Source: Janibacter massiliensis | Lineage (GTDB): Bacteria; Actinomycetota; Actinomycetes; Actinomycetales; Dermatophilaceae | DNA length: 64,000 bases | Assembly (NCBI RefSeq): GCF_900289115.1 | Contig: NZ_LT985196.1 | Span: forward strand, 332,439 to 396,438 | Direction: 5' to 3' | Shown here: one piece after another, positions 43,077 to 52,800 of the stretch | How the letters are laid out: each line of letters opens with the position of its first letter | Position numbering within the stretch: the first letter of the stretch is position 1 | Position numbers and translations under genes: made by a program | The notes under the pieces: model-generated | Seen by the model: the letters and a program-made list of their open reading frames with translations, nothing else | Told to the model about the DNA's origin: nothing | Database searches by the model: none

Positions 43077-44153
43077 TCACGGAGCCATCGACAGTGCGAT
43101 GAAGGCCGCGCCGAGGACGAGGTGGACGACGCCCTGGAGCCGAACGGCCCGTCCGGGCACGACGGTGAGGATCGACACCGCGATCGTGATCGCCAGCAGC
43201 ACGATGTGGCTCGTGCCGAGCCCCAGGTGGAGCGGGGAGCTCAGCCAGATCGTCGCGATCGCCAGGGTCGGGATCGTCAGGCCGACGCTCGCCATCGCCG
43301 AGCCGTAGGCGAGGTTGAACGCGTTCTGCATCCGACCGCGCCGGGCCGCCGTCACCGACGCGATCGTCTCGGGGCCCAGGACGAGCAGGGCGATGACGAC
43401 ACCGACGAACGACTGCGGCAGACCCGCGGCGGCGACGGCCGACTCGATCGCCGGGGAGGCGACCTTCGCCAGACCGACGACGGCGACGAGGGAGACGAGG
43501 AGCAGGCCGAGGCTCGTCAGCGACTGGCGGTTGCTCGGCGGGTCGGCGTGGTCGTCCTCGAGGAGATCCCCACCGGCGGCGACCGGGAGGAAGAAGTCGC
43601 GGTGCCGCACGGTCTGGGTGAACACGTAGGAGGCGTAGAGAACGGCGGAGGCGGTCGCGGCGAAGAGGAGCTGGACCGGGGTGAACTCTGGCCCGCGAGC
43701 CGAGAGGGTGAACGTCGGCAGGACGAGGCACAAGGTCGCGACCACAGCTGCGGCCGTCAGTCCCGAGCCGGCACCCTCGGCGTTGAACCACACGGTGGAA
43801 CCGCGGCGGGTGCCGGCGAGGATGGAGGCGCCGACGATGAGGTTCATCGTGATCATCACGGCCGCGAAGACCGTGTCCCGGGCCAGGGTCTTGGCCTCGG
43901 AGCCGCCCCCGCTCATCAGCATGAGAATGAGCCCGACCTCGATGACGGTGACGGCCACGGCAAGGATGAGGGAGCCCAACGGCTCTCCCACCCGGTGCGC
44001 GACCACCTCGGCGTGGTGGACCGCGGCGAGGACCGCCGCGCACAGGAGCGCCCCGACCAGGATCATGACGGCCCACGGCAGGCCGTACCTCCCCCACGTC
44101 GCGGCGAGGACCGCGGCCGCCGCGGCCGGGGCGATCCTGGTCCAGGACCTCAT
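43077..44153 (-). CDS. ChaA-type Ca2+(Na+)/H+ antiporter
   Basis: 358 residues from ATG 44153, with about eleven transmembrane segments in two inverted CaCA halves. The alpha-1 repeat is GEPLGSLILAVAVTVIEVGLI and the alpha-2 counterpart VLGPETIASVTAARRGRMQNAFNL, both with the conserved acidic residue. A cytoplasmic loop LLEDDHADPPSNRQ separates the halves. It exchanges Ca2+, Na+ or K+ for protons and helps at alkaline pH. ATGA overlap with topA upstream. Confidence 0.88.
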   Translation of the reverse strand: MRSWTRIAPAAAAAVLAATWGRYGLPWAVMILVGALLCAAVLAAVHHAEVVAHRVGEPLGSLILAVAVTVIEVGLILMLMSGGGSEAKTLARDTVFAAVMITMNLIVGASILAGTRRGSTVWFNAEGAGSGLTAAAVVATLCLVLPTFTLSARGPEFTPVQLLFAATASAVLYASYVFTQTVRHRDFFLPVAAGGDLLEDDHADPPSNRQSLTSLGLLLVSLVAVVGLAKVASPAIESAVAAAGLPQSFVGVVIALLVLGPETIASVTAARRGRMQNAFNLAYGSAMASVGLTIPTLAIATIWLSSPLHLGLGTSHIVLLAITIAVSILTVVPGRAVRLQGVVHLVLGAAFIALSMAP

Positions 44154-46975
44154 CCCGCGTCCTTCCCGGCCGCGGTCTTCTTCGCCGCTGCCGTCTTCTT
44201 CGCGGCCGTCTTCTTCGCCGTCGTCTTCTTGGCGGTCGTCTTCTTCGCTGCCTTCTTCGCCGTCTTCTTCGCGCTCTTGCGGGTCGTGGGGCCCTTCGCG
44301 CGTTTCTCGGCCAGCAGCCCCTGCCCGCGCTCGGGGGTGATCGTCTCCGGGTCGTCGCCGCGGCGCAGGGTCGCGTTCGTCTCCCCGTCCGTGACGTACG
44401 GCCCGAAGCGCCCGTCCTTGACGACGATCGGCTTCTTCGACACCGGGTCCTCGCCGAGCTCCTTCAGCGGCGGCTTGGCAGCAGCGCGGCCACGGCGCTT
44501 CGGCTCGGCGTAGATCGCCTTCGCCTCGTCGAGGGTGATCGTGAAGATCTGGTCCTCGGACTCGATCGAGCGGGAGTCCGTGCCCTTCTTCAGGTACGGC
44601 CCGTACCGACCGTTCTGCACGGTGATCTCGACGAGAACGATCTGCTCGCTCCCGTCCTCGGCGGTCCGCGTCTCCTCGACGGTCCCGACGACGCGCGGCA
44701 GCGACAGGAGCTTGAGTGCCGTGTCGAGGTCGATCGTCGCCAGGTCCATGCTGGCGAAGAGGGAGGCGGTGCGCGGCTTGACCTTCGCCTTCCCGGTGCG
44801 GCCGGACTCCTCCTCGGTGAGGACCTCGGTGACGTACGGCCCGTACCGGCCGGCCTTGGCCACGACCTCGCGGCCGGTGTCCGGGGCGGCGCCCAGGACC
44901 CGACCGTCGTCGGCGGCGGTGTCGAGCAGATCCCGGGCCTTCGCCGGGGTGAGCTCGTCCGGAGCGATGTCGTCGCGGATCGTCGCCCGCCGCGGCGTGC
45001 CGTCCGCGTCCTGGGCCATCTCCCCCGTAGCGGGGTCGACCCCGGCGGGCGTCGTCTCCTCGACGTAGGGCCCGTAGCGCCCGACGCGCACGACGATCCC
45101 GTCGCCGAGCTCGACCGTGCTGATCCCGCGCGCGTCGATCTCTCCGAGGTTCTCGACGAGCCGGCGCAGGCCCTCCATCGCCTCGTCGTCACCGCCGAAG
45201 TAGAACCGCGTCAGCCACGCGACCCGGTCCTCCTGCCCGCCGGCGATCCGGTCGAGGTCCTCCTCCATCGCGGCCGTGAAGTCGTAGTCGACCAGGCGCG
45301 CGAAGTGCTCCTCGAGCAGCCGGGTGACCGCGAACGCGAGCCACGTCGGGATGAGCGCCGAACCGCGGCTCCACACGTACCCGCGCTGCTGGATCGTGTC
45401 CATGATCGAGGCGTAGGTCGAGGGGCGACCGATGCCCCGCTCCTCCATCGCCTTGACGAGCGAGGCCTCGGTGTAGCGCGGCGGGGGCGAGGTCTCGTGG
45501 CCGTTGGCCTCCGCCGAGAGGACGGCGAGCGCGACCCCCTCGGACAGCTTCGGCAGACGGGCCTCGGAGTCCTTGTCGTCGTGCCCCGGGCGGGCCTCGT
45601 CCCGGCCCTCCTCGTACGCGGCGAGGAATCCCTTGAAGGTGATGACCGTGCCGCTCGCGGTGAACTCGGCGTCCGTGGCGACGTCCGCCGCGCCCGAGCC
45701 GGACAGGTCGACAGCGAGCCGGATCGTCGCCGTCGAGCCCTTCGCGTCGGCCATCTGCGAGGCGATCGTCCGCTTCCACACGAGCTCGTAGAGGCGGAAC
45801 TCCTCGCCGCGCAGCTCACCGGCGACCTGGGCGGGGGTGCGGAACCGGTCACCGGCGGGCCGGATGGCCTCGTGCGCCTCCTGGGCGTTCTTCGCCTTCT
45901 TGCCGTAGCGGCGGGGGGCGTCGGGAACGTGGTCGGCGCCGTACATGTCGCGGGCCTGGGAGCGGGCGGCCTCGATCGCCGACTGCGACAGCTCGGTGCT
46001 GTCGGTCCGCATGTACGTGATGTACCCGTTCTCGTAGAGGCGCTGCGCGACGCTCATCGCGTGCTTGCTGCCCATCCCGAGCTTGCGGGAGGCCTCCTGC
46101 TGGAGGGTGCTCGTCGTGAACGGCGCTGACGGGCGGCGGGTGTAGGGCTTCTCCTGGACGCTGCGGACGACGGCGTCGCGCTCCGCGACGGCGGTGGCGA
46201 TCGCGGTCGCGGCCGCCTCGTCCAGGTGCGCGGCGTCACTCTTCAGGCGCCCGTCGTCGCCGAAGTCCCGGCCGGTGGCCACCTTCGTGCCGTCGACGTG
46301 GCTGAGCCGGGCGCGGAACGCCTGACCGCGGGAGCCGGGGGGCGCGAACTCGCCCTCGACGTCGTGGTACCCCGCCCGGACGAAGGCCATCCGCTCGCGC
46401 TCGCGCTCGACGACGAGCCGGGTCGCGACCGACTGGACACGACCGGCGGAGATGCCCTGGGTGATCTTGCGCCAGAGGACGGGCGAGACCTCGTAGCCGT
46501 AGAGCCGGTCGAGGATGCGGCGGGTCTCCTGCGCGTCGACGAGCCGGGTGTCGAGGTCCCGGGTCTGCTGCGCGGCGCGCTGGATGGCCTCCTTGGTGAT
46601 CTCGTGGAAGACCATGCGCCGCACGGGGATCGTGGGCTTCAGCGCCTCGAGCAGGTGCCACGCGATGGCCTCGCCCTCACGGTCCTCATCGGTGGCGAGG
46701 TAGAGCTCGTCGGCGTTCTTCAGGAGGCGCTTGAGCTCGGCGACCTTCTTCTTCTTGTCGGCATCGACGACGTAGTACGGCTCGAAGCCCCCGTCGACGT
46801 CGACCCCGAAGCGGCCGAATCGTCCCTTCTTCACGTCGGCCGGCATCTGCGACGGGGTCGGGATGTCCCGGATGTGACCGACCGACGCCTCGACGTCGAA
46901 GTCGGGACCGAGGTACCCGGCGATGGTCTTGGCCTTGGCGGGGGACTCGACGATGACGAGCTTGCGCGTTCCCAC
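44150..46975 (-). CDS. topA: DNA topoisomerase I with lysine-rich tail
   Basis: 941 residues from the start codon at 46975. Toprim domain: KLVIVESPAKAKTIAGYLG, DEDREGEAIAWHL. Catalytic Tyr in YITYMRTDSTELS. Four or so C-terminal topoisomerase repeats (GRYGPYVEE, GRYGPYVTE, GRYGPYLKK, GRFGPYVTD) replace zinc fingers, the actinobacterial pattern. The last 45 residues are AKKTAKKAAKKTTAKK-type repeats, known to raise processivity in Streptomyces and mycobacteria. It relaxes negative supercoils and is essential. ATGA-coupled to chaA, an unusual partner. Confidence 0.97.
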   Translation of the reverse strand: MGTRKLVIVESPAKAKTIAGYLGPDFDVEASVGHIRDIPTPSQMPADVKKGRFGRFGVDVDGGFEPYYVVDADKKKKVAELKRLLKNADELYLATDEDREGEAIAWHLLEALKPTIPVRRMVFHEITKEAIQRAAQQTRDLDTRLVDAQETRRILDRLYGYEVSPVLWRKITQGISAGRVQSVATRLVVERERERMAFVRAGYHDVEGEFAPPGSRGQAFRARLSHVDGTKVATGRDFGDDGRLKSDAAHLDEAAATAIATAVAERDAVVRSVQEKPYTRRPSAPFTTSTLQQEASRKLGMGSKHAMSVAQRLYENGYITYMRTDSTELSQSAIEAARSQARDMYGADHVPDAPRRYGKKAKNAQEAHEAIRPAGDRFRTPAQVAGELRGEEFRLYELVWKRTIASQMADAKGSTATIRLAVDLSGSGAADVATDAEFTASGTVITFKGFLAAYEEGRDEARPGHDDKDSEARLPKLSEGVALAVLSAEANGHETSPPPRYTEASLVKAMEERGIGRPSTYASIMDTIQQRGYVWSRGSALIPTWLAFAVTRLLEEHFARLVDYDFTAAMEEDLDRIAGGQEDRVAWLTRFYFGGDDEAMEGLRRLVENLGEIDARGISTVELGDGIVVRVGRYGPYVEETTPAGVDPATGEMAQDADGTPRRATIRDDIAPDELTPAKARDLLDTAADDGRVLGAAPDTGREVVAKAGRYGPYVTEVLTEEESGRTGKAKVKPRTASLFASMDLATIDLDTALKLLSLPRVVGTVEETRTAEDGSEQIVLVEITVQNGRYGPYLKKGTDSRSIESEDQIFTITLDEAKAIYAEPKRRGRAAAKPPLKELGEDPVSKKPIVVKDGRFGPYVTDGETNATLRRGDDPETITPERGQGLLAEKRAKGPTTRKSAKKTAKKAAKKTTAKKTTAKKTAAKKTAAAKKTAAGKDAG

Positions 46976-47133
46976 GTACGCACCTTCCTGTTCCGGCCGT
47001 CGTCGCCTCGGATTCGTCGAGGCGGGTGGACGAGCGGCCGGGGGAACGGTAGCCCGTCCCCGTCAGCGGCGCCGCGCGCCGGTGGCCCACCCCCGGGTGG
47101 CGCGCCCGGCCACCAGCCGGGAGGATGTCGGCC

Positions 47134-47790
47134 ATGAGCGCTGCACCTCCGCCCCCGCCAGGCCCCGGACTCGGGGGTCGCCCCGGCCCCGGTCCGATGC
47201 CCGCCGGTCCGTCCCCGTACGGCGGCGGGTCGAACGGCTCCTACGGCGCCCCGCAGCAGGGCGGCCCCAGCCCGTACGGCGCGGGTGGCCCCTACGGCGG
47301 CCAGGCCCCGATGCCGCCGTCCGGTGGCGGCTACCTGCCCGCCGACGGCGGCGGCTCCCGCGGCGGTGCCACGAAGTGGATCATCCTCGCGGTGGTCGGC
47401 CTCCTCCTGCTGTGCTGCTGCGGAGGCATCGGTGCGTACTTCCTCACCAAGGACTCCGACAGGACGGTGTCGGGCACACCCGAGCAGACCGTCCGTTCCT
47501 TCTTCCAGGCGATGGAGGACCGGGACGAGGCCGCAGCCTGCGACCTGATCGACCCCACCGCGATGAAGGCCGGGGACGACTGCGAGGCGACCCTCGGCCG
47601 GACGTTCGACCAGATGCCCTCGACGTTCGACGCCGACACCGTGACGGTCACGCGGACCGACGGCGGCAGCGACACGTCGGGCACCGCCCGGTGCGACGCG
47701 ACGTACGGCATGGGCGGGACGAACTCCACCGCCCGCATCGACCTGCGGGTCGTCGACGGCGAGTGGAAGATGACGGACCTCGACGTCTGA
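47134..47790 (+). CDS. Proline-rich single-pass membrane protein with DUF4878/NTF2-like domain (copy 1)
   Basis: 218 residues from ATG 47134 (GGGAGG 9 nt upstream; ATG 47125 also in frame). N-terminal 75 residues are Pro/Gly/Tyr-rich, cytoplasmic. The transmembrane segment IILAVVGLLLLCCCGGIGAYFL has a CCC cluster. The extracellular domain (PEQTVRSFFQAMEDRDEAAACDLIDP ... DLRVVDGEWKMTDLDV) has the small DUF4878/NTF2 pattern with three Cys. No enzymatic residues. A paralogue follows 49 bp downstream. Divergent from topA. Function unknown; such proteins are common substrates or adaptors of the actinobacterial envelope. Confidence 0.75.
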   Translation: MSAAPPPPPGPGLGGRPGPGPMPAGPSPYGGGSNGSYGAPQQGGPSPYGAGGPYGGQAPMPPSGGGYLPADGGGSRGGATKWIILAVVGLLLLCCCGGIGAYFLTKDSDRTVSGTPEQTVRSFFQAMEDRDEAAACDLIDPTAMKAGDDCEATLGRTFDQMPSTFDADTVTVTRTDGGSDTSGTARCDATYGMGGTNSTARIDLRVVDGEWKMTDLDV

Positions 47791-47839
47791 CTCGCCGGCA
47801 CGGCGTGCGCCGGTCGGCCGGTCAGGGCAGGATGGCGGC

Positions 47840-48433
47840 ATGAGCTCCGCGACGCCGCCCCCGCCCGGTCCGGGCATGTCCCCCCAGCAGCCGATCCCGG
47901 GCGCCTCGTCCGGGGCACCCACCCCCGCCTACGGCGCGCCCGCACCGGCGCCCGACGCCGCCCCCGGGATGCCTCCGGCGCCCAGCGCGTCCGCGCCCTA
48001 CGGGCAGCCGCCGGCGAAGAAGGGCGGCGCGACGAAGTGGATCCTCATCGGGCTCGCCGCTCTCCTGGCGCTGTGCTGCTGCGGCGGAGGTGCGGCCTTC
48101 CTCATCGCCAAGCAGATCAACGACGGGCCGAAGGAGGCCGTCACCACCTTCATGGACGCCGTCGCGGACGGCGACAAGGCCGAGGCGTGCTCGGTGGTCG
48201 ACCCCGCGCTGTTCCAGTCGGTGGGCGGGTGCGAGACGGCCCTGGCCGGCGCTGGTGACACCTCGGGCGCGGTCGACAAGGGCTCGACGAACATCTCGAG
48301 CTCGTCCGTCACCAACGACACCGCGACCGTCCAGGCGAGCTACACGCAGAAGGGCGCGCCGAAGACGGCGACCTTCAGCCTGAAGAAGATCGACGGCAGC
48401 TGGAAGATCAGCAACGTCGAGGGCGTCAGCTGA
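47840..48433 (+). CDS. Proline-rich single-pass membrane protein with DUF4878/NTF2-like domain (copy 2)
   Basis: 197 residues from ATG 47840. Same build as the gene upstream: Pro/Ala-rich N-terminus, GGATKWILIGLAAL entering a transmembrane segment with LCCCGGG, then an outside domain (KEAVTTFMDAVADGDKAEACSVVDP ... SLKKIDGSWKISNVEGVS). The shared GGATKW, CCCGG, EAC and DG-W-K positions show tandem duplication followed by divergence. Its stop shares the palindrome GTCAGCTGAC (48425-48434) with the convergent methyltransferase stop, an 8-nt overlap of coding regions. Confidence 0.75.
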   Translation: MSSATPPPPGPGMSPQQPIPGASSGAPTPAYGAPAPAPDAAPGMPPAPSASAPYGQPPAKKGGATKWILIGLAALLALCCCGGGAAFLIAKQINDGPKEAVTTFMDAVADGDKAEACSVVDPALFQSVGGCETALAGAGDTSGAVDKGSTNISSSSVTNDTATVQASYTQKGAPKTATFSLKKIDGSWKISNVEGVS

Positions 48434-49946
48434 CGAGGAAGCCCCGGGCGACGAGCTCGCGCAGGGTCGGGAGCACCTCGGCGGTGACCTCGTCCGTCTC
48501 CCGCTCGACCAGGCCGCTGATCGCCGCGAGCGCGGCACCGGCCGTCAGGTCCCCGTCGCACACGGACAGCAGCGCGGCGGCAGCCGTACCCAGGTCGACG
48601 CTCGGCCGCAGGCCCCCGCCTCGGCGCGCGCGGATGATCTCCGGCCCCGGCGCACCCGCCCGCTGGTGCTGCTCGACGGTGACGTCGGCGGCGGCGCGCC
48701 ACGGGGTCGAGAGCAGCTCGTCGTCATCGGCCGAGGCCAGCGCCGACCGGGCGGCGACGACCGCCGCGACCTCCTCCCCCATCGCGGGACCGACCGGGTG
48801 CCGCACGTCGAGGAGCTCGACCCACGGCTCACGCGCCTGCGTCGGGCGGTGCAGCGTGATGATGCCGAACCCGATCGCCGTGACGCCGCGGGACTCGAAG
48901 TCCTCGAGCCAGGCGGTGAGCATCCGGTCGAAGGCAGCCGTCCCGTCGCGGTGCCCCCCGTCGCGAGCCCACGTCTGGGCGTACTCGACGGGGTCCTGGA
49001 CCTCGCGCTGGACGACGAGCGCGTCGAGACCGGTTCCCTCGAGCCACGACCTGACGCGCTCCTGCCAGGACTCCTCGTCCGCGATCTCCCAGTTGCCGAG
49101 GAGCTGGGCGGTCCCGCCGGGCGCGAGCAGCGGAGCGACACCGCGGACGAGACCGGCGACGACCGCATCGCCGGTCGACCCGCCGTCGCGGTACTCGAAG
49201 AGGGGGACGTCCCCCGATCGCGGCGTGATGACGAACGGGGGGTTCGACACGACGAGGTCGAACTGCCGCCCGGCGACGGGCTCAAGCATCGACCCGGCGA
49301 GGACCTCCCAGTCCTGTCCGGCGAGCGCGGCGTTGAACCGGGCGTAGGCGAGGGCTCGCTCGCTGACGTCGGTCACGGTGACCGCGTCGGCGTGACCGGC
49401 CAGGTGCAGGGCCTGCACCCCGCACCCCGTGCCGAGGTCGAGTGCTCGCCCGACCTGCGACCGCGGGGTCCACGACGCCAGCGTCGTCGACGCGCCCCCG
49501 ATCCCGAGCACGTGGTCGACGCGCAGCGGGCTGCCCGTGGCCATCTCCGAGAGGTCGGAGGCGACCCACCACGTGTGCGACTCGTCGCCGTACGGGCGCA
49601 GGTCGCAGGTCGCGCGGACGGCCGCGCCCTCGATCTCGAGCAGACCCAGGCGGGTCGCGCCCGCGACACCCAGGGTCGGCAGCGCCGCCTCGACGAGGTC
49701 GTGGTCGACCGGGTCGCCGAGGGCGAACAGGCGGGTGAGGGTCGCGAGCGGGTCGTCGGCCTCGACGAGGGCACGACGTGCGGGCAGGGCCAGCTCGCGG
49801 TGGAGGGCGGTCGAGGCGGCGGGGCCGAGGCGGTCCTCGATCGACTCGACCGTCCATCCTGCGGCGCGGAGGTCGTCGCGGAGCCGCTCGATCAGGTCCG
49901 GCACGAGGACCGGTGTCGGGGACGGGGCGCTGCGGGGGTCGGTCAC
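48426..49946 (-). CDS. HemK/PrmC-like class I methyltransferase
   Basis: 506 residues from the GTG at 49946. An N-terminal 150-residue helical or winged region (LFALGDPVDHDLVEAALP) precedes the Rossmann methyltransferase domain with SAM motif RALDLGTGCGVQALHLAGHA and catalytic NPPF in DLVVSNPPFVI. NPPF/NPPY marks N-methyltransferases acting on Gln or Asn amides or on adenine/guanine. A further C-terminal domain of about 150 residues is typical of an actinobacterial family (DUF7059/DUF7782-like). The substrate is unknown; a translation factor or rRNA is plausible. Confidence 0.83.
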   Translation of the reverse strand: MTDPRSAPSPTPVLVPDLIERLRDDLRAAGWTVESIEDRLGPAASTALHRELALPARRALVEADDPLATLTRLFALGDPVDHDLVEAALPTLGVAGATRLGLLEIEGAAVRATCDLRPYGDESHTWWVASDLSEMATGSPLRVDHVLGIGGASTTLASWTPRSQVGRALDLGTGCGVQALHLAGHADAVTVTDVSERALAYARFNAALAGQDWEVLAGSMLEPVAGRQFDLVVSNPPFVITPRSGDVPLFEYRDGGSTGDAVVAGLVRGVAPLLAPGGTAQLLGNWEIADEESWQERVRSWLEGTGLDALVVQREVQDPVEYAQTWARDGGHRDGTAAFDRMLTAWLEDFESRGVTAIGFGIITLHRPTQAREPWVELLDVRHPVGPAMGEEVAAVVAARSALASADDDELLSTPWRAAADVTVEQHQRAGAPGPEIIRARRGGGLRPSVDLGTAAAALLSVCDGDLTAGAALAAISGLVERETDEVTAEVLPTLRELVARGFLVS

Positions 49947-50014
49947 GGTGAGATCGTAGGCGGCTGCCCCGGCTCCTCGGCCAGGGCGATGTCCCGGGCC
50001 GTGCTCGCGGCCCC

Positions 50015-50371
50015 TCAGCCCCCGACGGTCCCCGCGTCCCGGGCGCCGGCGAGAGCCTCGTCCACGGTGTCGTGGACGGCGAACAGGGCGTCCAGCCCCG
50101 TGATCTGCAGGACCCGGGCGACGGACGGCGAGGTCACGACCAGCTCGATCGAGCCGCCGGCCGGGGCGATGCGCCGCAGGCAGCCGACGAGGACACCGAG
50201 GCCCGTGGAGTCGATGAGGTCCACACCACCGAGGTCGACGACGAGACGGCAGGCACCGGCGGCGACGCGGGCGTCGAGGGCCGCCCGGAGCCGCGGGGCG
50301 GTGTAGACGTCCACCTCGCCCGTCACCGAGATCACGCTCGTGCCGTCGACGTCGTGGGCCGCCAGTCGCAT
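50015..50371 (-). CDS. STAS-domain anti-sigma factor antagonist
   Basis: 118 residues from ATG 50371 (GGAGG 6 nt upstream). STAS fold with VISVTGEVDVYTAPRLRAALD and the phosphorylatable Ser in VDLIDSTGLGVLVG. Unphosphorylated family members bind an anti-sigma kinase (RsbW type) and free a sigma factor. No partner kinase or sigma gene lies in the window. Divergent from the helicase with a 73-bp gap. Confidence 0.9.
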   Translation of the reverse strand: MRLAAHDVDGTSVISVTGEVDVYTAPRLRAALDARVAAGACRLVVDLGGVDLIDSTGLGVLVGCLRRIAPAGGSIELVVTSPSVARVLQITGLDALFAVHDTVDEALAGARDAGTVGG

Positions 50372-50444
50372 GGGGTCCTCCGGGCGTGGGCGCCGCGAGA
50401 CCGCCACGGCGCGGTGGATTCAGGTCGAACTACCGTAGACGACC

Positions 50445-52748
50445 GTGACCAGCCCGCTCGACGCCCTCGCCGCCGGGCGCGGGGAGCGGCTGCGCCACGT
50501 GACCCACCTGCCGGCGCGGCCCGGCCGGACCGCGCCGTGGCCCGGGTGGGTCGCCCCGCCGGTGTCCGAGGCGTTCCGCTCCGCCGGGATCGACGCGCTG
50601 TGGACCCACCAGGCGCAGGCGCTGGAGCACGTCGCCGCCGGCCGGCACGTCGTCGTCGCGACGGGAACGGCGAGCGGGAAGAGCCTCGTCTACCTGCTGC
50701 CCGCCCTCACCGCCGCGGTCGACGGGTACGCCCCCGGCGCCGGGCCGGACGAGGGTCCGGGGTCGTGGCGGCCGCGCGGGGCGACGGCCCTGTACCTGTC
50801 GCCGACGAAGGCGCTCGCGGCCGACCAGCTGGCCCGGATCGAGGCGCTCGCGGTGCCGGGGGTGCGCGCGGCCACCTACGACGGGGACACCCCGACCGAC
50901 GAGCGGCGGTGGATCCGTCAGCACGCGAACGTCGTCCTCACCAACCCCGACCTCGTCCACCACTCCCTGCTGCCGCACCACGACCGGTGGGCGGGGCTGC
51001 TGCGCTCGCTGACGTACGTCGTCGTCGACGAGTGCCACACCTACCGCGGGGTGTTCGGTGCGCACGTCGCGCTGCTCCTGCGGCGGCTGCGCCGGGTGGC
51101 GCAGCGGTACGGGAGCGACCCGGTCTTCGTCATGGCGTCGGCGACGGTGGCCGACCCGGGAGGCCTCGGAGAGCGCCTCATCGGATCGCCGGTGGAGGCG
51201 GTGACGGACGACGGATCACCCCGCGGGCCGATGACGGTCGCCTTCTGGGAGCCACCGACGGACGAGGACGGCCCCCGCCGCTCGGCGACGACGGAGGCCG
51301 GCGAGCTGCTCGGCGACCTCGCGTCCACCGGGGTGCAGACGGTGGCCTTCGTCCGATCGCGCGCCGGGGTCGAGGCCGCGGCGGCGGGCGCCGCCCGGCG
51401 GGTGGAGGCGCGCGGCGGCGACCCGGGCGAGGTCGCGGCCTACCGGGGTGGGTACCTCCCCGAGGAGCGGCGGGCGCTCGAAGCGCGCCTGCGGGAGGGG
51501 TCGCTGCGCGGGCTCGCCGCGACGAACGCGCTCGAGCTCGGGGTCGACGTCGCGGGGCTCGACGCCGTCGTCGTCGGGGGCTGGCCGGGGCGCCGGGCGT
51601 CGTTCTGGCAGCAGGCCGGCCGGGCCGGGCGGTCGGGGTCCCCTGCGACGGTCGTCCTCGTCGCCGCGGACGACCCGCTGGACACCTACCTCATGGCCCA
51701 CCCCGCGGCGGTCCTCGGTGAGCCCGTCGAGGGATCCGTCTTCGACCCCTCCAACGTCCACGTGCTCACGCCGCACCTCGCGGCCGCGGCGGCCGAGCTC
51801 CCCGTGACCGAGGCCGACGAGCGGTGGTTCGGCTCGCGGATGCGTGGCGTCCTCGACGACCTCGTCGGGCGCGGGGTGCTCCGGTGGCGCCCGACGGGCT
51901 GGTACTGGACCCGGCAGGACCGGGCGGTCGACCACGTCTCGCTGCGCGGGATCGGGCAGGTCGTGTCCGTCGTCGAGCGGCGGACGGGGCGGGTCGTCGG
52001 GACGGTCGACGGGGCGTCCGCCGTGGCCCAGGTCCACGCCGGGGCCGTCCACGTCCACCAAGGGGTCACCTACGTCGTCACCGATCTCGACCTGGAGGAC
52101 GCGACGGCCCACGTCGTCCGGGGCGATCCCGGGTGGACGACGCACGCCCGCGCCGAGTCGGCCTTCGACGTCGTCGCGGAGGAGGACGGCGTGACCCACG
52201 GGCCGGTGCGGGTCAGCCGCGGCGTGGTCCGGGTCCGTTCCCGGGTCACCTCGTTCGTCCGACGGCTGCCGAGCGGCGAGGTCATCGGCACCCACCCCCT
52301 CGACCTGCCGGAGCAGAGCCTGACGACCCGTGGGGTGTGGTGGACGATGACGCCGGACGCGCTCGCCGCGGCCGGGATCGACGAGGTCGACGTGCCGGGC
52401 GCGGCCCATGCCGCCGAGCACGCGGCGATCGGGATGCTCCCGCTGCTGGCGACGTGCGACCGGTGGGACATCGGCGGGGTCTCGACCGCGCTCCACCCGG
52501 ACACCGGCCTGCCGACCGTCATGGTCTACGACGGGTATCCCGGGGGTGCGGGATTCGCCGAGCACGGGCACCGGGTCGTCGACGGCTGGCTGATGTCGAC
52601 ACGCGACGCGATCGCCGCCTGCCCCTGCGACCGGGGTTGCCCGGGGTGCGTGCAGTCCCCCAAGTGCGGCAACGGCAACGAGCCGCTCGACAAGGCGGGC
52701 GCGGTCCGGCTGCTCGACCTCGTCCTGGCGGCCCTGTCAGAGGGGTGA
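50445..52748 (+). CDS. SF2 DEAD/DEAH-box helicase with DUF1998 domain (SftH/MrfA/YprA type)
   Basis: 767 residues from GTG 50445. Q-like and Walker A VVVATGTASGKSLVYLLP, DEAH-like DECHTY (motif II in VVVDECHTYRGVFG), SAT motif MASATVAD and motif VI GRAGRSG. The C-terminal DUF1998 domain ends in a cysteine cluster CPCDRGCPGCVQSPKCGNGN that binds zinc. The family comprises ssDNA-dependent 3'-5' helicases, including M. smegmatis SftH and B. subtilis MrfA (mitomycin repair). Gene position matches Rv3649 in M. tuberculosis (recalled). Confidence 0.92.
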   Translation: MTSPLDALAAGRGERLRHVTHLPARPGRTAPWPGWVAPPVSEAFRSAGIDALWTHQAQALEHVAAGRHVVVATGTASGKSLVYLLPALTAAVDGYAPGAGPDEGPGSWRPRGATALYLSPTKALAADQLARIEALAVPGVRAATYDGDTPTDERRWIRQHANVVLTNPDLVHHSLLPHHDRWAGLLRSLTYVVVDECHTYRGVFGAHVALLLRRLRRVAQRYGSDPVFVMASATVADPGGLGERLIGSPVEAVTDDGSPRGPMTVAFWEPPTDEDGPRRSATTEAGELLGDLASTGVQTVAFVRSRAGVEAAAAGAARRVEARGGDPGEVAAYRGGYLPEERRALEARLREGSLRGLAATNALELGVDVAGLDAVVVGGWPGRRASFWQQAGRAGRSGSPATVVLVAADDPLDTYLMAHPAAVLGEPVEGSVFDPSNVHVLTPHLAAAAAELPVTEADERWFGSRMRGVLDDLVGRGVLRWRPTGWYWTRQDRAVDHVSLRGIGQVVSVVERRTGRVVGTVDGASAVAQVHAGAVHVHQGVTYVVTDLDLEDATAHVVRGDPGWTTHARAESAFDVVAEEDGVTHGPVRVSRGVVRVRSRVTSFVRRLPSGEVIGTHPLDLPEQSLTTRGVWWTMTPDALAAAGIDEVDVPGAAHAAEHAAIGMLPLLATCDRWDIGGVSTALHPDTGLPTVMVYDGYPGGAGFAEHGHRVVDGWLMSTRDAIAACPCDRGCPGCVQSPKCGNGNEPLDKAGAVRLLDLVLAALSEG

Positions 52749-52800
52749 GCCAGCCCTCAAGGTCCTGCCCCCGGGGCGCGCGCCGACTACGCTCGCCCGT

